DNA from: CAZUAQ01 sp964618455
Lineage (GTDB): Bacteria; Planctomycetota; Phycisphaerae; UBA1845; PWPN01
Reading direction: 5' to 3'
Length of the DNA stretch: 63,627 bases
NCBI GenBank assembly: GCA_964618455.1
Contig: CAZUAQ010000035.1
Coordinates: 1 to 63,627, forward strand
The position numbers and the translations under genes were made by a program. The notes below the pieces were generated by a model. That model was not told the origin of the DNA. It worked only from the letters and a program-made list of their open reading frames with translations, and did not search any database. This document shows, piece after piece, positions 51,411 through 60,376 of the stretch (positions are counted from its first letter, which is position 1; each line of letters starts with the position of its first letter).

Positions 51411-52455
51411 GAATGTTGTCGAACCTGGACTGCTGCTTTTGGCGGAGATCCAGCAGCGTCCGTACCGCCAAGGCGCCCACTTCTCCCCAGTCGGCGTCCA
51501 CCGACGTGATGCGGGGGAGCGATCCCGAGGGCCAGAGCGTGCAATCGCAGCCCACGATGCGGATTTCATCCGGGGTATTGAGCCCCAGTTCCTGGGTCGC
51601 CATGACCGAGCCCACCGAAGCGGCCAGTGTCGGCGCGAAGATACCGTCGGGCTTGAGCTCACGGATGACCGGGATCAGGGCTTCGCGCATGGCAAACTCA
51701 TCGGCTTCCAACTGCAGCATCATGGAGACGACCTCGACACCGCGTTCGTCGGCGATGCGTTCGAATCCCTGCTGGCGTAATGCACGCCCCTCATAATAGG
51801 ATTCCTCATGAACGAAAAGCCACTTGCGTGGGCTCGCGCCTTCGTAGAGTAAACGTGCCGATACCTCACCGACGCCGACATTGTTCACATCGATGGTGTT
51901 CGAATCCCACTCGGAAACCCGGCTCGGAAAAACCACCACGATGGGATTGTGCAGGTCCAGACGTTCCCGGATGCACCGCTCAAAGGCGGGACTCGGCGTA
52001 CGCACGATCGACCCGAAGACGCCCCCGGCCATGATGCCTTCGATCGCACGAACCTCCGACCGATCGGCCGCATCGCACCCGGAAGCCACGATCGGGTAAA
52101 CACCCTCTTTCCGTGCCTCACTGAGAGCCCCGGCGAGCAACTCACCGTCGAAGGCGCGGTACATCCACGTGCCCGGGTCGCGATCTTCGATGAGACTCAA
52201 GGCCAACGCGAAGAACGCGGATCCCTTGGCATGAAGGCTGGACGCGAAAAGATTGGCACGATAACCGAGTTCCTCGGCTACATTCCGCACGCGCTCGACG
52301 GTCGACTTGCTGAATTGATTCAGGTAATCGGTGCGCCCCGAAAGAATGAGAGAGGCGGTCGTCGTGGAAACCCCCGCATGCATCGCGACGTTCGCCAGTG
52401 TAATCCGTTTCGGCTTCATCGCCGTGCCCGCCGCTGTTGCCTTGATTCCGTCCAT
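51349..52455 (-). CDS. LacI-family transcriptional regulator
   Basis: A 368-residue regulator. The N-terminal helix-turn-helix ITLANVAMHAGVSTTTASLIL and hinge region (VRNVAEELGYRANLFA) are LacI-type. The periplasmic-binding-like effector domain follows (residues 70-360), with GVYPIVASG, SYYEGRALRQQGFE and PDEIRIVGCD. The effector is probably a sugar. It lies upstream of PEP carboxykinase across a 700-bp divergent gap and overlaps the VanZ gene at its 3' end. The start is uncertain: ATG at 52455 or 52419, neither with a strong ribosome site. Confidence 0.9.
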   Translation of the reverse strand: MDGIKATAAGTAMKPKRITLANVAMHAGVSTTTASLILSGRTDYLNQFSKSTVERVRNVAEELGYRANLFASSLHAKGSAFFALALSLIEDRDPGTWMYRAFDGELLAGALSEARKEGVYPIVASGCDAADRSEVRAIEGIMAGGVFGSIVRTPSPAFERCIRERLDLHNPIVVVFPSRVSEWDSNTIDVNNVGVGEVSARLLYEGASPRKWLFVHEESYYEGRALRQQGFERIADERGVEVVSMMLQLEADEFAMREALIPVIRELKPDGIFAPTLAASVGSVMATQELGLNTPDEIRIVGCDCTLWPSGSLPRITSVDADWGEVGALAVRTLLDLRQKQQSRFDNILMTARVVPGVTCPVPSDTTP

Positions 52456-53155
52456 TGCCTCATGCCTCGAGTGACGCTGCAGTCGTCGGATCAGATGCCA
52501 GCACATGACCTCCGCCACACTTGGGCGCCCGATCTCACGGCAACGATCAGTTAAGCTTGTGAAAAGTTACACACCGAAACTTCTGGCCCTTTCCCTCACT
52601 ACCATTCACATCATATCAGAAGCGCACCTCGAATCGAACCATTGGATCGAGATCGATCCCAAGTTTTCCTCTTTCAAATTCTCAAACCATAACCGCCTGT
52701 AAAGAACAAAGTTATCTCGGGAAAGCCCTTTCCACATTATTGAACACCAGCTTTAATCACATCGGCCGCGCTGATACGAAAAGCCGACTCTGCTACATGT
52801 TGCTACATCTGCCGCATCCCCCGGCATATCATACAAATCCTATTGCCTTTATTATTATCCATGGGTAGACTATTGGCTTGGGATCAATGAGCGGGACGGC
52901 CGCCGTCGACTCGATTCGCGGAACCTCAGCCCCCGCGATATCCTCGACAGTGTTGCCCCTCTCACGATCTGTACATTACCCACTCCCACGTTCACCTCGC
53001 GCCGTACTCGCGCGGTGTGGCGATCGCGGAATATTGGCTCCTCTTCCGGAGTCTGTTTCTCGGACGAACGGCGAACGGCCTTGCTCCCTGCCATGTGTTC
53101 GCGACCCTGAGACGTCCTCAGAACTTCACTGGCCTCTACGAGATGAAGGAAAGAG
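52456..53155. other. 700-bp divergent intergenic region between lacI-type gene and pckG
   Basis: A long gap, A/T-rich between about 52560 and 52870. An open frame at 52878-53159 has no domain features and shifting codon use, and is not taken as a gene. One candidate promoter for pckG is listed separately. I looked for a LacI-type palindrome and found none that is convincing. Confidence 0.45.
52843..52871 (+). promoter_or_regulatory. Candidate promoter for pckG
   Basis: TTGCCT at 52843-52848, 17-bp spacer, TAGACT at 52866-52871. It would give a long leader of about 280 bases before the ATG at 53156, so another promoter nearer the gene is possible. Confidence 0.35.
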
Positions 53156-54937
53156 ATGACCAACAATCTACGCTTGAACGAATGGGTAAAAGAGATCGCC
53201 GAGTTATGCACGCCGGACGAGATCCACTGGTGCGATGGCTCGCAGGACGAGTATGACCATCTCTGCCAGCTGATGGTTTCCGGTGGCACATTCATCAAGC
53301 TCAACGAGTCGAAGCGACCGAATTCCTACCTCTGCCGAAGCGATCCCGCCGATGTGGCGCGCGTGGAGGACCGCACGTTCATCTGCTCGGCGAAGGAAGA
53401 GGACGCCGGCCCGACGAACCACTGGCGCGACCCGGAAGAGATGAAGTCGGAACTCAAGAAACTCTTCACGGGCTGCATGAAGGGACGCACCATGTACGTG
53501 ATCCCCTTCAGCATGGGGCCGATTGGTTCGGATATTGCGCACATCGGCGTGGAAATCACCGACTCGCCGTACGTGGTCACCAACATGCGGATGATGACGC
53601 GGATCGGCAAGGCGGTGCTGGATACACTCGGTGACGACGGTGAATTCGTGCCCTGCCTTCATTCGATCGGAGCACCACTGGAACCGGGGCAGCAGGATGT
53701 CGCCTGGCCCTGCAATGCGGATAACAAGTACATCGTCCACTTCCCGGAGGAACGATCCATCTGGTCGTTCGGGAGCGGCTATGGCGGCAATGCACTGCTG
53801 GGCAAGAAGTGCTTCGCCCTGCGGATCGCCTCGTGCATGGCGCGCGACGAGGGCTGGATGGCCGAACACATGCTCATCCTCGGCATCACCGCGCCCAGCG
53901 GCGAGAAGACGTACATCGCCGCCGCGTTCCCCAGCGCGTGCGGCAAGACCAACCTCGCCATGATGGAACCGACGCTGCCGGGGTGGAAGGTCGAGTGCGT
54001 GGGTGACGATATCGCCTGGATGAAATGGGGCGAGGACGGCCGCCTCTACGCCATCAACCCGGAAGCGGGCTTCTTCGGCGTCGCGCCGGGCACGTCCGTG
54101 GATACGAATCCCAATGCCATGCGCTCGCTTGAGAGAGACTCGATCTTCACGAACGTGGCGATGACGCCCGACGGCGACGTCTGGTGGGAGGACATGAGTG
54201 ATCCGCCCACCAAACTGACGGACTGGAAGGGGAATCCGTGGACGCCGAACTCGGACCAGAAGGCATCGCATCCAAACGCCCGCTTCACGGCGCCGGCAGC
54301 GCAGTGCCCGGTGATCGATCCCGCCTGGGAGGATCCAAGGGGTGTGCCGATCTCGGCGATTCTTTTCGGCGGACGACGAGCCATCGTCGAACCGCTCGCG
54401 CGCGAGGCCCTGGATTGGGACCACGGCACGTTCATGGGGTCGATCATGGCATCGGAGAAAACCGCGGCGGCAGCTGGTGGGGTCGGCGCCCTGCGGCGTG
54501 ACCCGATGGCGATGCTGCCCTTCTGCGGCTACCACATGGGCGACTACTTCGGCCACTGGATCAAGATGGGCAAGAAGAGCACGCCGGACAAGCTCCCGAA
54601 GATCTACTACGTTAACTGGTTCCGCAAGAGCGACGACGACAAGTACCTCTGGCCCGGCTTCGGCGAGAACAGCCGCGTGCTCAAGTGGATCATCGAACGG
54701 GTGAACGGTGGCGCTCCGGATGTGATCGAGACGCCGATCGGCCGGATCCCCAAGCCGGACGCGCTGGACCTTTCCGGCCTGGAGATGTCCAAGGAGGATC
54801 TCGCGGCGATCCTGGCGTTCGAACCGGGCGAATGGAAAGAGCAGATCCCGTCGATCGAAGAGCACTACGCCAAGTTCGGGGATCATCTTCCGGCGGAATT
54901 GAAAACCCAGTTGGAGACGCTCAAGAAGAACCTGTAG
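53156..54937 (+). CDS. pckG: Phosphoenolpyruvate carboxykinase (GTP)
   Basis: A 593-residue enzyme of gluconeogenesis that converts oxaloacetate to PEP with GTP. The kinase loop AFPSACGKTNLAM (residues 257-269) carries the reactive Cys typical of the GTP class; ATP-type enzymes lack it. Other landmarks are GSGYGGNALLGKKCFALRIAS (split), VGDDIAWMKWG and the C-terminal mobile-lid area EKTAAAAGGVG. It should be active in the cytoplasm. AAGGAAAGAG precedes the ATG. A LacI-type gene is divergent upstream, and a strong intrinsic terminator follows. Confidence 0.96.
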   Translation: MTNNLRLNEWVKEIAELCTPDEIHWCDGSQDEYDHLCQLMVSGGTFIKLNESKRPNSYLCRSDPADVARVEDRTFICSAKEEDAGPTNHWRDPEEMKSELKKLFTGCMKGRTMYVIPFSMGPIGSDIAHIGVEITDSPYVVTNMRMMTRIGKAVLDTLGDDGEFVPCLHSIGAPLEPGQQDVAWPCNADNKYIVHFPEERSIWSFGSGYGGNALLGKKCFALRIASCMARDEGWMAEHMLILGITAPSGEKTYIAAAFPSACGKTNLAMMEPTLPGWKVECVGDDIAWMKWGEDGRLYAINPEAGFFGVAPGTSVDTNPNAMRSLERDSIFTNVAMTPDGDVWWEDMSDPPTKLTDWKGNPWTPNSDQKASHPNARFTAPAAQCPVIDPAWEDPRGVPISAILFGGRRAIVEPLAREALDWDHGTFMGSIMASEKTAAAAGGVGALRRDPMAMLPFCGYHMGDYFGHWIKMGKKSTPDKLPKIYYVNWFRKSDDDKYLWPGFGENSRVLKWIIERVNGGAPDVIETPIGRIPKPDALDLSGLEMSKEDLAAILAFEPGEWKEQIPSIEEHYAKFGDHLPAELKTQLETLKKNL

Positions 54938-54991
54938 TTGTATTCTTCTGCGCGTAACGACTCAGCTCCCGGTACTCGTGCATCATTCTAT

Positions 54992-55027
54992 GCCTCGCTT
55001 TCCTGGCGAAAGCGAGGCACTTTTTTT
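54992..55027 (+). terminator. Intrinsic terminator after pckG
   Basis: Perfect 11-bp stem GCCTCGCTTTC / GAAAGCGAGGC (54992-55002 and 55008-55018), five-base loop, then A-C and seven T (55021-55027). It lies 54 bases after the pckG stop. Confidence 0.9.
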
Positions 55028-55028
55028 A

Positions 55029-55060
55029 AATCTCGGCTTTTGCCCGGGGGAGCCGAGATT
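55029..55060. other. Second hairpin next to the pckG terminator
   Basis: Perfect 10-bp stem AATCTCGGCT / AGCCGAGATT with a 12-base loop, immediately after the T-run of the pckG terminator. It has no T-tract on either strand. It may be a backup structure or stabilise the 3' end of the convergent DUF1080 transcript. Confidence 0.6.
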
Positions 55061-55192
55061 CTGCCTGTGTGTCGTCATACAGAGCTGAAAGACGCAGCTC
55101 ATTGCGTCTGAATCCGGAAAACAATCATGAACTTCCGGTGGGATTGAAACGTCGACGACTATCCTCCCAAACTATATTCTGCTCCCTTCCCC

Positions 55193-55894
55193 TCACATCT
55201 CCTTGATGCGAACATTGCGGAACTCGACCACCTGCCCGTGGTTCTGCAGGCCGATGTGACCTTCGTCGGGCACGTCGCTCATCGGCGGATCGCCTTCTTT
55301 CGCCTCGACGGAATCGATGTCGGTGTCGGAGACGGTCTCGCCGTTGAGCACGATCGTCAGTTGCCGGCCTTTCATCGTGATCGCGTAGTCGTTCCATTCG
55401 CCGGCGGGCTTGCTGTACTTGCCCGAGGCGGGGATGCGGCGGAAGACGGCGCCGCTGGTGTCGGTCAGGTCGTCGTCCTGAGCATCGTCACGGATCTGAA
55501 TCTCGAACGCCTTCATCGAGGTGCGACCCTCGTAATCCGGGGCGCGAAGGAAGATGCCGGAGTTGCCCTCGGCGGGGACCTTCCACTGGAGCTTCAGCAC
55601 GAAGTCGCCGTACTTCCTGTCCGTGGCGAGCCACGCGTAGCCGTCCTTCTCACCGCTGCACTTGAGGATGCCGTCGGCGATCGTCCACGCCCCGGTGCTG
55701 CCGATCTCGGTCCAGCCGTCAAGCGTGTCGTCCTGGAACATCGGCTCGAAGCCGTCGTGCTCCGCGGCCGACGCCTGATCATCCGAGAGGGCCGATTCTT
55801 CCGAGCCCTGCTCGTCGCTCGCGTCCCGATCGCAGCCGGCGATCATCGCCAGGATGAGCATGATTCCCGTGACGCTTTTCCATGTGGATGGCAT
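55193..55894 (-). CDS. DUF1080 (3-keto-disaccharide hydrolase-like) lipoprotein
   Basis: A 233-residue exported protein with lipobox M-I-A-G-C at Cys21. An acidic linker (residues 25-45) is followed by a concanavalin-like DUF1080 domain: FQDDTLDGWTEIGS, WTIADGILKCSG, FVLKLQWKVPAEGNSGIFLR, FEIQIRDD, NDYAITMKGRQLTIVLNG and GHIGLQNHGQVVEFRNVRIKE. Some DUF1080 enzymes hydrolyse 3-keto-glycosides, and the family is hugely expanded in planctomycetes. The D-G-W and N-S-G-I-F motifs are intact. It converges on pckG with two hairpins between the genes. Confidence 0.9.
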   Translation of the reverse strand: MPSTWKSVTGIMLILAMIAGCDRDASDEQGSEESALSDDQASAAEHDGFEPMFQDDTLDGWTEIGSTGAWTIADGILKCSGEKDGYAWLATDRKYGDFVLKLQWKVPAEGNSGIFLRAPDYEGRTSMKAFEIQIRDDAQDDDLTDTSGAVFRRIPASGKYSKPAGEWNDYAITMKGRQLTIVLNGETVSDTDIDSVEAKEGDPPMSDVPDEGHIGLQNHGQVVEFRNVRIKEM

Positions 55895-56164
55895 GTCTGT
55901 CTCCCTAGATCGAATGCCTGATTCTTACCGTTGTCCGATGCATCCGGGAGGTCGAACGGCATCGCCGCCCGCCACCCCGACGGCGCTTACCGTAGTGGGT
56001 CCATTCGTGGGGATCAATGCTTGAGCGAGTTGATCCGGCTCGAGCCGCGGTTCCGGCGCCGCCCCCCGGGGTGCTTGAAAAAGTCCAGCCTGCCCGCGAA
56101 GATGCCGTTTTCCAATCTTCACTGTTACTTGGCCTGTACACAGGGTTGAATCGAGGAGAGGTTC

Positions 56165-57817
56165 GTGGAGAACGCATCTGGAAAATCCGCTCCTGCGCGG
56201 AAGGCGTCCGGCGAAAACTGGGGCTCGAAGATCGGCGTGATCCTGGCCGTGGCCGGGTCGGCGGTCGGCCTGGGCAACTTCCTGCGGTTCCCGGGGCAGG
56301 CGGCGCTGAACGGTGGCGGGGTTTTCATGATCCCCTACTTCATCTCGATGCTGCTGCTGGGCATTCCGATCTGCTGGGTGGAGTGGACGATGGGCCGCTA
56401 TGGCGGGAGCAAGGGCTTCAACAGCGCCCCCGGGATCTTCAGCGTGCTCTGGGGGCGTTACGGCGCACGGTATCTCGGCGTTTTGGCCTTGATTGTTCCC
56501 GTCGTGATCTACATGTACTACGTGTACATTGAAGCGTGGTGCCTGTCGTACGCTCTGGATTACGCGACCGGACGTATGAGCGACCTGGCGGCCAACGTCG
56601 GCCCCGATCAGGAGGTCGCCAAATACAAGAGTCACTGGGCCGATTTCGTGGGCGCGAATGCGAATGGCATCCCCTCCGGTCGCACTCTGCTAATCCTGGC
56701 CAGTGTCTTTGTGCTCAATTTCATCCTGATCTTCAGGGGGCTCACCAAGGGCATTGAACTCTTCTGCAAGTTCGCGATGCCGTTGCTGATCCTCGTGGCG
56801 ATCTGTATTCTCTTTCGAGTGTTGACGCTGGAGCCGCCCTATCCGGTGGAACGTCCGGAAGCGAACATCAACAACGCCCTGGGATTCATGTGGAATCCTA
56901 CGCCCACGGACGAAGGCAAGAGCACCTGGGCGGCCCTGGCGGATCCCGGCTTGTGGCTGGCCGCCTCGGGACAGATCTTCTTCAGCCTTTCAGTTGGCTT
57001 TGGGATCATCCTCAATTACTCCAGCTACCTCAGGCCGAATGATGACGTGGCGCTTTCGGCCCTGACCGCCAGCGCGACCAACCAGTTCTGTGAAGTTTGC
57101 CTCGGCGGGCTCATTACGATTCCCGTGGCATTCCTGTTTCTTGGTGCCGCGACGCTGAATCCCGATGTACTGGACAGCACATTCCAACTGGGCTTTGCCG
57201 CGCTGCCCGCTGTCTTTAACCGCATGCCGATCGGCGATCTCTTCGGTTTCCTCTTTTTCTTCATGCTCTTCATGGCCGCCATCACCAGTTCGCTGAGCAT
57301 GCTGCAACCGGCCATCGCGTTCCTGGAGGAAGGCTTCAACCTCGGACGCAAGGCCTCCGTCGCCTCGCTTTGCCTCATCGTGGCGATGGGCGGACTGATC
57401 GTCGTCTACTTTTCCAAGGATGCCATCGCCCTGGACACCATGGACTTCTGGATCGGCACCGTCTGCATCTTCCTGCTGGCAACGGTACAGGTGATCACGG
57501 TGGGATGGATCTTCGGCATCGACCGTGCCAAGAAGGAGATCGATCGCGGCGCGGAACTGAAGGTGCCCGGCATCTTCTGGTTCATCATCAAGTACGTCTC
57601 CCCCCTGTACCTGATCGTGATTTTCGTGGCGTTCTGTTATCAGAAACTGCCTGAGAAAATCCAGGGCATCATCGATCTCCCGGATGCGGATCGGGACTCC
57701 GTGATGTTCGTACTGATTTTCCTCGGCCTGCTGATCATCTTTTTCACGGTACTGGTGCACCTGGCGGGCGAACGGTGGAAGCGTCAGGATCGCAATGAAG
57801 AGGAGATCAGCATATGA
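56165..57817 (+). CDS. Sodium-dependent transporter of the NSS (SNF) family
   Basis: A 550-residue transporter with about 12 membrane helices. Helix 1 contains GSAVGLGNFLRFPGQAALNGGG, split here, which holds the sodium- and substrate-binding backbone of LeuT-type proteins. The helix 3 region has the PVVIYMYYVYIEAWCLSYA segment with the gating Tyr. Bacterial members carry amino acids such as Met, Ala or Trp. The GTG start has GAGGAGAGG upstream. Its stop overlaps a 50-residue MetS-like gene by four bases, so it probably needs that subunit. Confidence 0.92.
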   Translation: MENASGKSAPARKASGENWGSKIGVILAVAGSAVGLGNFLRFPGQAALNGGGVFMIPYFISMLLLGIPICWVEWTMGRYGGSKGFNSAPGIFSVLWGRYGARYLGVLALIVPVVIYMYYVYIEAWCLSYALDYATGRMSDLAANVGPDQEVAKYKSHWADFVGANANGIPSGRTLLILASVFVLNFILIFRGLTKGIELFCKFAMPLLILVAICILFRVLTLEPPYPVERPEANINNALGFMWNPTPTDEGKSTWAALADPGLWLAASGQIFFSLSVGFGIILNYSSYLRPNDDVALSALTASATNQFCEVCLGGLITIPVAFLFLGAATLNPDVLDSTFQLGFAALPAVFNRMPIGDLFGFLFFFMLFMAAITSSLSMLQPAIAFLEEGFNLGRKASVASLCLIVAMGGLIVVYFSKDAIALDTMDFWIGTVCIFLLATVQVITVGWIFGIDRAKKEIDRGAELKVPGIFWFIIKYVSPLYLIVIFVAFCYQKLPEKIQGIIDLPDADRDSVMFVLIFLGLLIIFFTVLVHLAGERWKRQDRNEEEISI

Positions 57818-57966
57818 CGGCAGGCGGTTGGATCGTGATGATCATGAGCGTCGGGTTCGTCCTGAGCCTGATGGCGTTCTGCTTCTACCGAGTGCTCACG
57901 TCATCCGAGAGCAGCGGGCACATCCAGGATCCCATGGAGATCGATACGCACGACACGGATACGTGA
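57814..57966 (+). CDS. MetS-like small subunit of the NSS transporter
   Basis: A gene of 50 codons plus stop. It begins with ATG at 57814, overlapping the transporter stop (ATGA). Residues 5-26 form a membrane helix (GWIVMIMSVGFVLSLMAFCFY) and the tail is acidic (HIQDPMEIDTHDTDT). This is the layout of MetS, the short partner that the MetP-type NSS transporter of Corynebacterium needs for methionine and alanine uptake. Position, size and topology all fit, although sequence conservation in the family is low. Confidence 0.8.
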   Translation: MTAGGWIVMIMSVGFVLSLMAFCFYRVLTSSESSGHIQDPMEIDTHDTDT

Positions 57967-58001
57967 AGTGGATGCGATGGGCATGAAGCGTTTCGCCGTG
58001 A

Positions 58002-59609
58002 TCAGGCCGCGTCGTGCTTGGCCGTGGTCGGGGCAGGCGCCGTGGCGGTGCCCGACTGCGCGGGAGGCGATGATTCCTCGGGAGGCGCGTTCGCAGGGCT
58101 CACTGCTTGACTGGCTTTCACGCCGTTGCCGCTCTTGCCCGTGCCGTTCGCTCCCGAGCCATTCCCATTCAGCGGGTGCCTGTCCAGGCGCAGCCAGAAC
58201 GAGTCGATGATCTTTCGCGTCCGGCTGTTCTTGCGCGGGCGGAAGCCGAAGCGTTCCTCGTCCTTGGGCAGTTGCATCTTCGCCAGCCGCTTCCAGCCGG
58301 TGTTCATGCCGTGAATGAAGGCGGCGCTGGTGAAACTGCGCGTCATGAAGAGCGTGCGGAGTGTTCGCAGCCAGACCCAGGGCGTGGTGGCGGCGGCGTG
58401 ACGCAGTTCGTAGATGACCTCGTCGAGCTTGCTGCAACTCATCTTCACCGGGTTGTAGACCGTTTCGACGAAGGTGTAGCGCTCCCAGTCCTCAGGGTAG
58501 TTCGTGGCGAAGATCTTCCCCTCTTCCATGAAGCGGTCGTACATCTTCGTGCCGGGCAGCGGCGTGAGGTTCGTAATCTGAATCGTATCGACGCCGACAC
58601 GTACCGCCTCGAGCGCGGTGTCCGCTACGGTGTTCTCATCATCCTGATCGGCACCGATGATGAATCCGCCGAAGACGGAGATCCCCGCCTTGTGGAAGCC
58701 GTCGATCAATTCCTTGTAGCGGTCGAGGTTGTTGCGGTTGATCCCCTTGTGATAGGCCTGGAGCGATTCGCGATTGAACGTCTCAAACCCGACGAGCATG
58801 CCCCGGCAGCCGGCCTGGTAGGCGAGACGGAGCCCTTCCATGTCCTCGCCCATGTTGATGGTGGTCTGGCTGAACCAGAGGCGCGGCTTGCCGTGCTTGA
58901 TCAATGCCCGGAGCAGTTCCTTGGCCCACTCGGCATGCTTCGGCCCGACACCGAAGAAGTTGTCATCCACCACGAAGAGAAAGCGCTTCGGTGTCTTGTT
59001 CCATTCGTCAACGATGTCCGCGATGCGCCTGCGCCGAATGGGCGCGCCGTTGAACGTCGTGACGCTGCAATACTCGCACCCGACGGGACAGCCGCGCGAG
59101 GTCTGAATGCTGGCGACGTCGTACTTGCCGTTGAGTGGTTGAAGATCCTGGCGGCCACGGGCGATGCCGGGACGGTCGATGTCGGCGAGGCGCCCTTCGT
59201 AGCGCGGCCTCATCGCGCCATTGGCGGCGTCGCGGACGATCTGCGGCCAGACGTCGTCGCACTCACCCACCGCCACGGCATCAAAATGCTTCGCGGCTTC
59301 CTCGGGAATGGCGGAGGCATGAGGCCCGCCCATGATGGTGGGAATGCCCTCGCGACGGCACTGCGCGGCAATCTCGTACGCGCGCGTCGCGCCGCTGGTG
59401 TACCCCGTCAGCCCGACGAGGTCGTAGTTGCCTCGCCGGATCTCGCGCTCCGTACAGTCGAATCCGAAAATCTCATCGATCAGATCGACGTGATGCCCGT
59501 CCGGGACGAGGTCGGCGAGGACCTGGAGCCCGAGCTGCGGGATCTTGCTGCCGATGGTGTGATACCCCTGACACCGGCGGGCGATCGGATTGATCAACGC
59601 GATGCGCAT
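58002..59609 (-). CDS. B12-binding radical SAM protein
   Basis: A 535-residue protein. Residues 1-135 form a cobalamin-binding domain (RIALINPIARRC, IPQLGLQVLADLVPDGH, VGLTGYTSGATRAYEIA, IMGGPHASAIPEEA), without the D-x-H-x-x-G base-off motif. The radical SAM cluster is C174-x3-C178-x2-C181 in RGCPVGCEYCSVTTF. The barrel continues to GGFIIGADQDDENT and a helical region. The last 60 residues are Pro/Ala/Asn/Gly/Ser-rich. Such enzymes methylate or rearrange lipids, antibiotics or tRNA; the substrate is unknown. The ATG at 59609 has AAAGG nine bases upstream. It follows rpsL by 218 bp. Confidence 0.88.
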   Translation of the reverse strand: MRIALINPIARRCQGYHTIGSKIPQLGLQVLADLVPDGHHVDLIDEIFGFDCTEREIRRGNYDLVGLTGYTSGATRAYEIAAQCRREGIPTIMGGPHASAIPEEAAKHFDAVAVGECDDVWPQIVRDAANGAMRPRYEGRLADIDRPGIARGRQDLQPLNGKYDVASIQTSRGCPVGCEYCSVTTFNGAPIRRRRIADIVDEWNKTPKRFLFVVDDNFFGVGPKHAEWAKELLRALIKHGKPRLWFSQTTINMGEDMEGLRLAYQAGCRGMLVGFETFNRESLQAYHKGINRNNLDRYKELIDGFHKAGISVFGGFIIGADQDDENTVADTALEAVRVGVDTIQITNLTPLPGTKMYDRFMEEGKIFATNYPEDWERYTFVETVYNPVKMSCSKLDEVIYELRHAAATTPWVWLRTLRTLFMTRSFTSAAFIHGMNTGWKRLAKMQLPKDEERFGFRPRKNSRTRKIIDSFWLRLDRHPLNGNGSGANGTGKSGNGVKASQAVSPANAPPEESSPPAQSGTATAPAPTTAKHDAA

Positions 59610-59827
59610 GAGCACCATCCTTTGAAGTTCGAGTCTCGGTTTGCATGGACCGCGTCATTCCCGGCCTGAAACACGCGGATCGTCAGATAGCGTAGTGAAT
59701 GCGCTCGTTCGATTCAATGCTCATGGCGAACGAGCAGGATCTTCCCTCCGACGAATGCCGGAGGAAGGAAGCGGGAACGTGTCGGGGCCGAGGCGCGCCA
59801 CGCCGCGCGCCGCCCGACCGGTTCAAC

Positions 59828-60217
59828 TTACTTCGGGCGCTTGACGCCGTACTTGCTGCGACCGCGACGGCGGGGGCGATTCTCCTTGTCGCCCTGCACA
59901 CCGGCGGTATCAAGCGCGCCGCGAACGATATGGTAGCGCACACCCGGAAGATCGCGAACACGACCGCCACGCACGAGCACGATCGAGTGCTCCTGCAGGT
60001 TGTGATCGATTCCCGGGATGTAGGCGGTGACCTCTTTACCGTTGGTCAGGCGCACACGAGCCACCTTCCGCAGCGCGGAGTTCGGCTTCTTGGGCGTCTG
60101 CGTCTTGACGATGAGACAGACGCCGCGGCGCTGCGGGCACTGATCCAGGTCGCGCACCTTGGACTTCTTGTGCTGCTTATCGCGGCCTCGTCGAATGAGC
60201 TGATTAATCGTGGGCAT
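59828..60217 (-). CDS. rpsL: 30S ribosomal protein S12
   Basis: A 129-residue ribosomal protein aligning without gaps to the standard length up to the C-terminus. CPQRRGVC, TPKKPNSALRKVARVRLTNG and HNLQEHSIVLVRGGR are present. Lys43 of T-P-K-K-P is the wild-type residue. Position 88, in RVRDLPG, is Arg (codon CGC) where Lys is usual; Lys-to-Arg here is a known streptomycin-resistance change in other bacteria. The ATG has GAGGAAG upstream, and a strong promoter of its own lies 60 bases further up. Unlike most genomes, rpsG and fusA do not follow. Confidence 0.97.
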   Translation of the reverse strand: MPTINQLIRRGRDKQHKKSKVRDLDQCPQRRGVCLIVKTQTPKKPNSALRKVARVRLTNGKEVTAYIPGIDHNLQEHSIVLVRGGRVRDLPGVRYHIVRGALDTAGVQGDKENRPRRRGRSKYGVKRPK

Positions 60218-60280
60218 TCAACTTCCTCACAGGCATCTCCCGGCTTCCGGCGTTTCCGATCCGGAATGTCGAAAGAAGCG

Positions 60281-60310
60281 ATTATACCATGATTACGCCG
60301 TCCCGATCAA
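60281..60310 (-). promoter_or_regulatory. Sigma-70-type promoter of rpsL
   Basis: On the minus strand: TTGATC at 60310-60305, 18-bp spacer, perfect TATAAT at 60286-60281. Initiation near 60274 gives a leader of about 57 bases. It lies in the 159-bp gap after rpoC. Confidence 0.75.
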
Positions 60311-60376
60311 CGCCGGGCCGGCGGGGTCTCTGAATTCGTCACGCCCGTCTCCCGGGCGTTAACGGCCAGGGCCGTC

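Noticed and set aside
52878..53159. 93-codon frame upstream of pckG
   Set aside because: No ribosome site or domain; it overlaps the pckG start and reads as a random frame in a promoter region.
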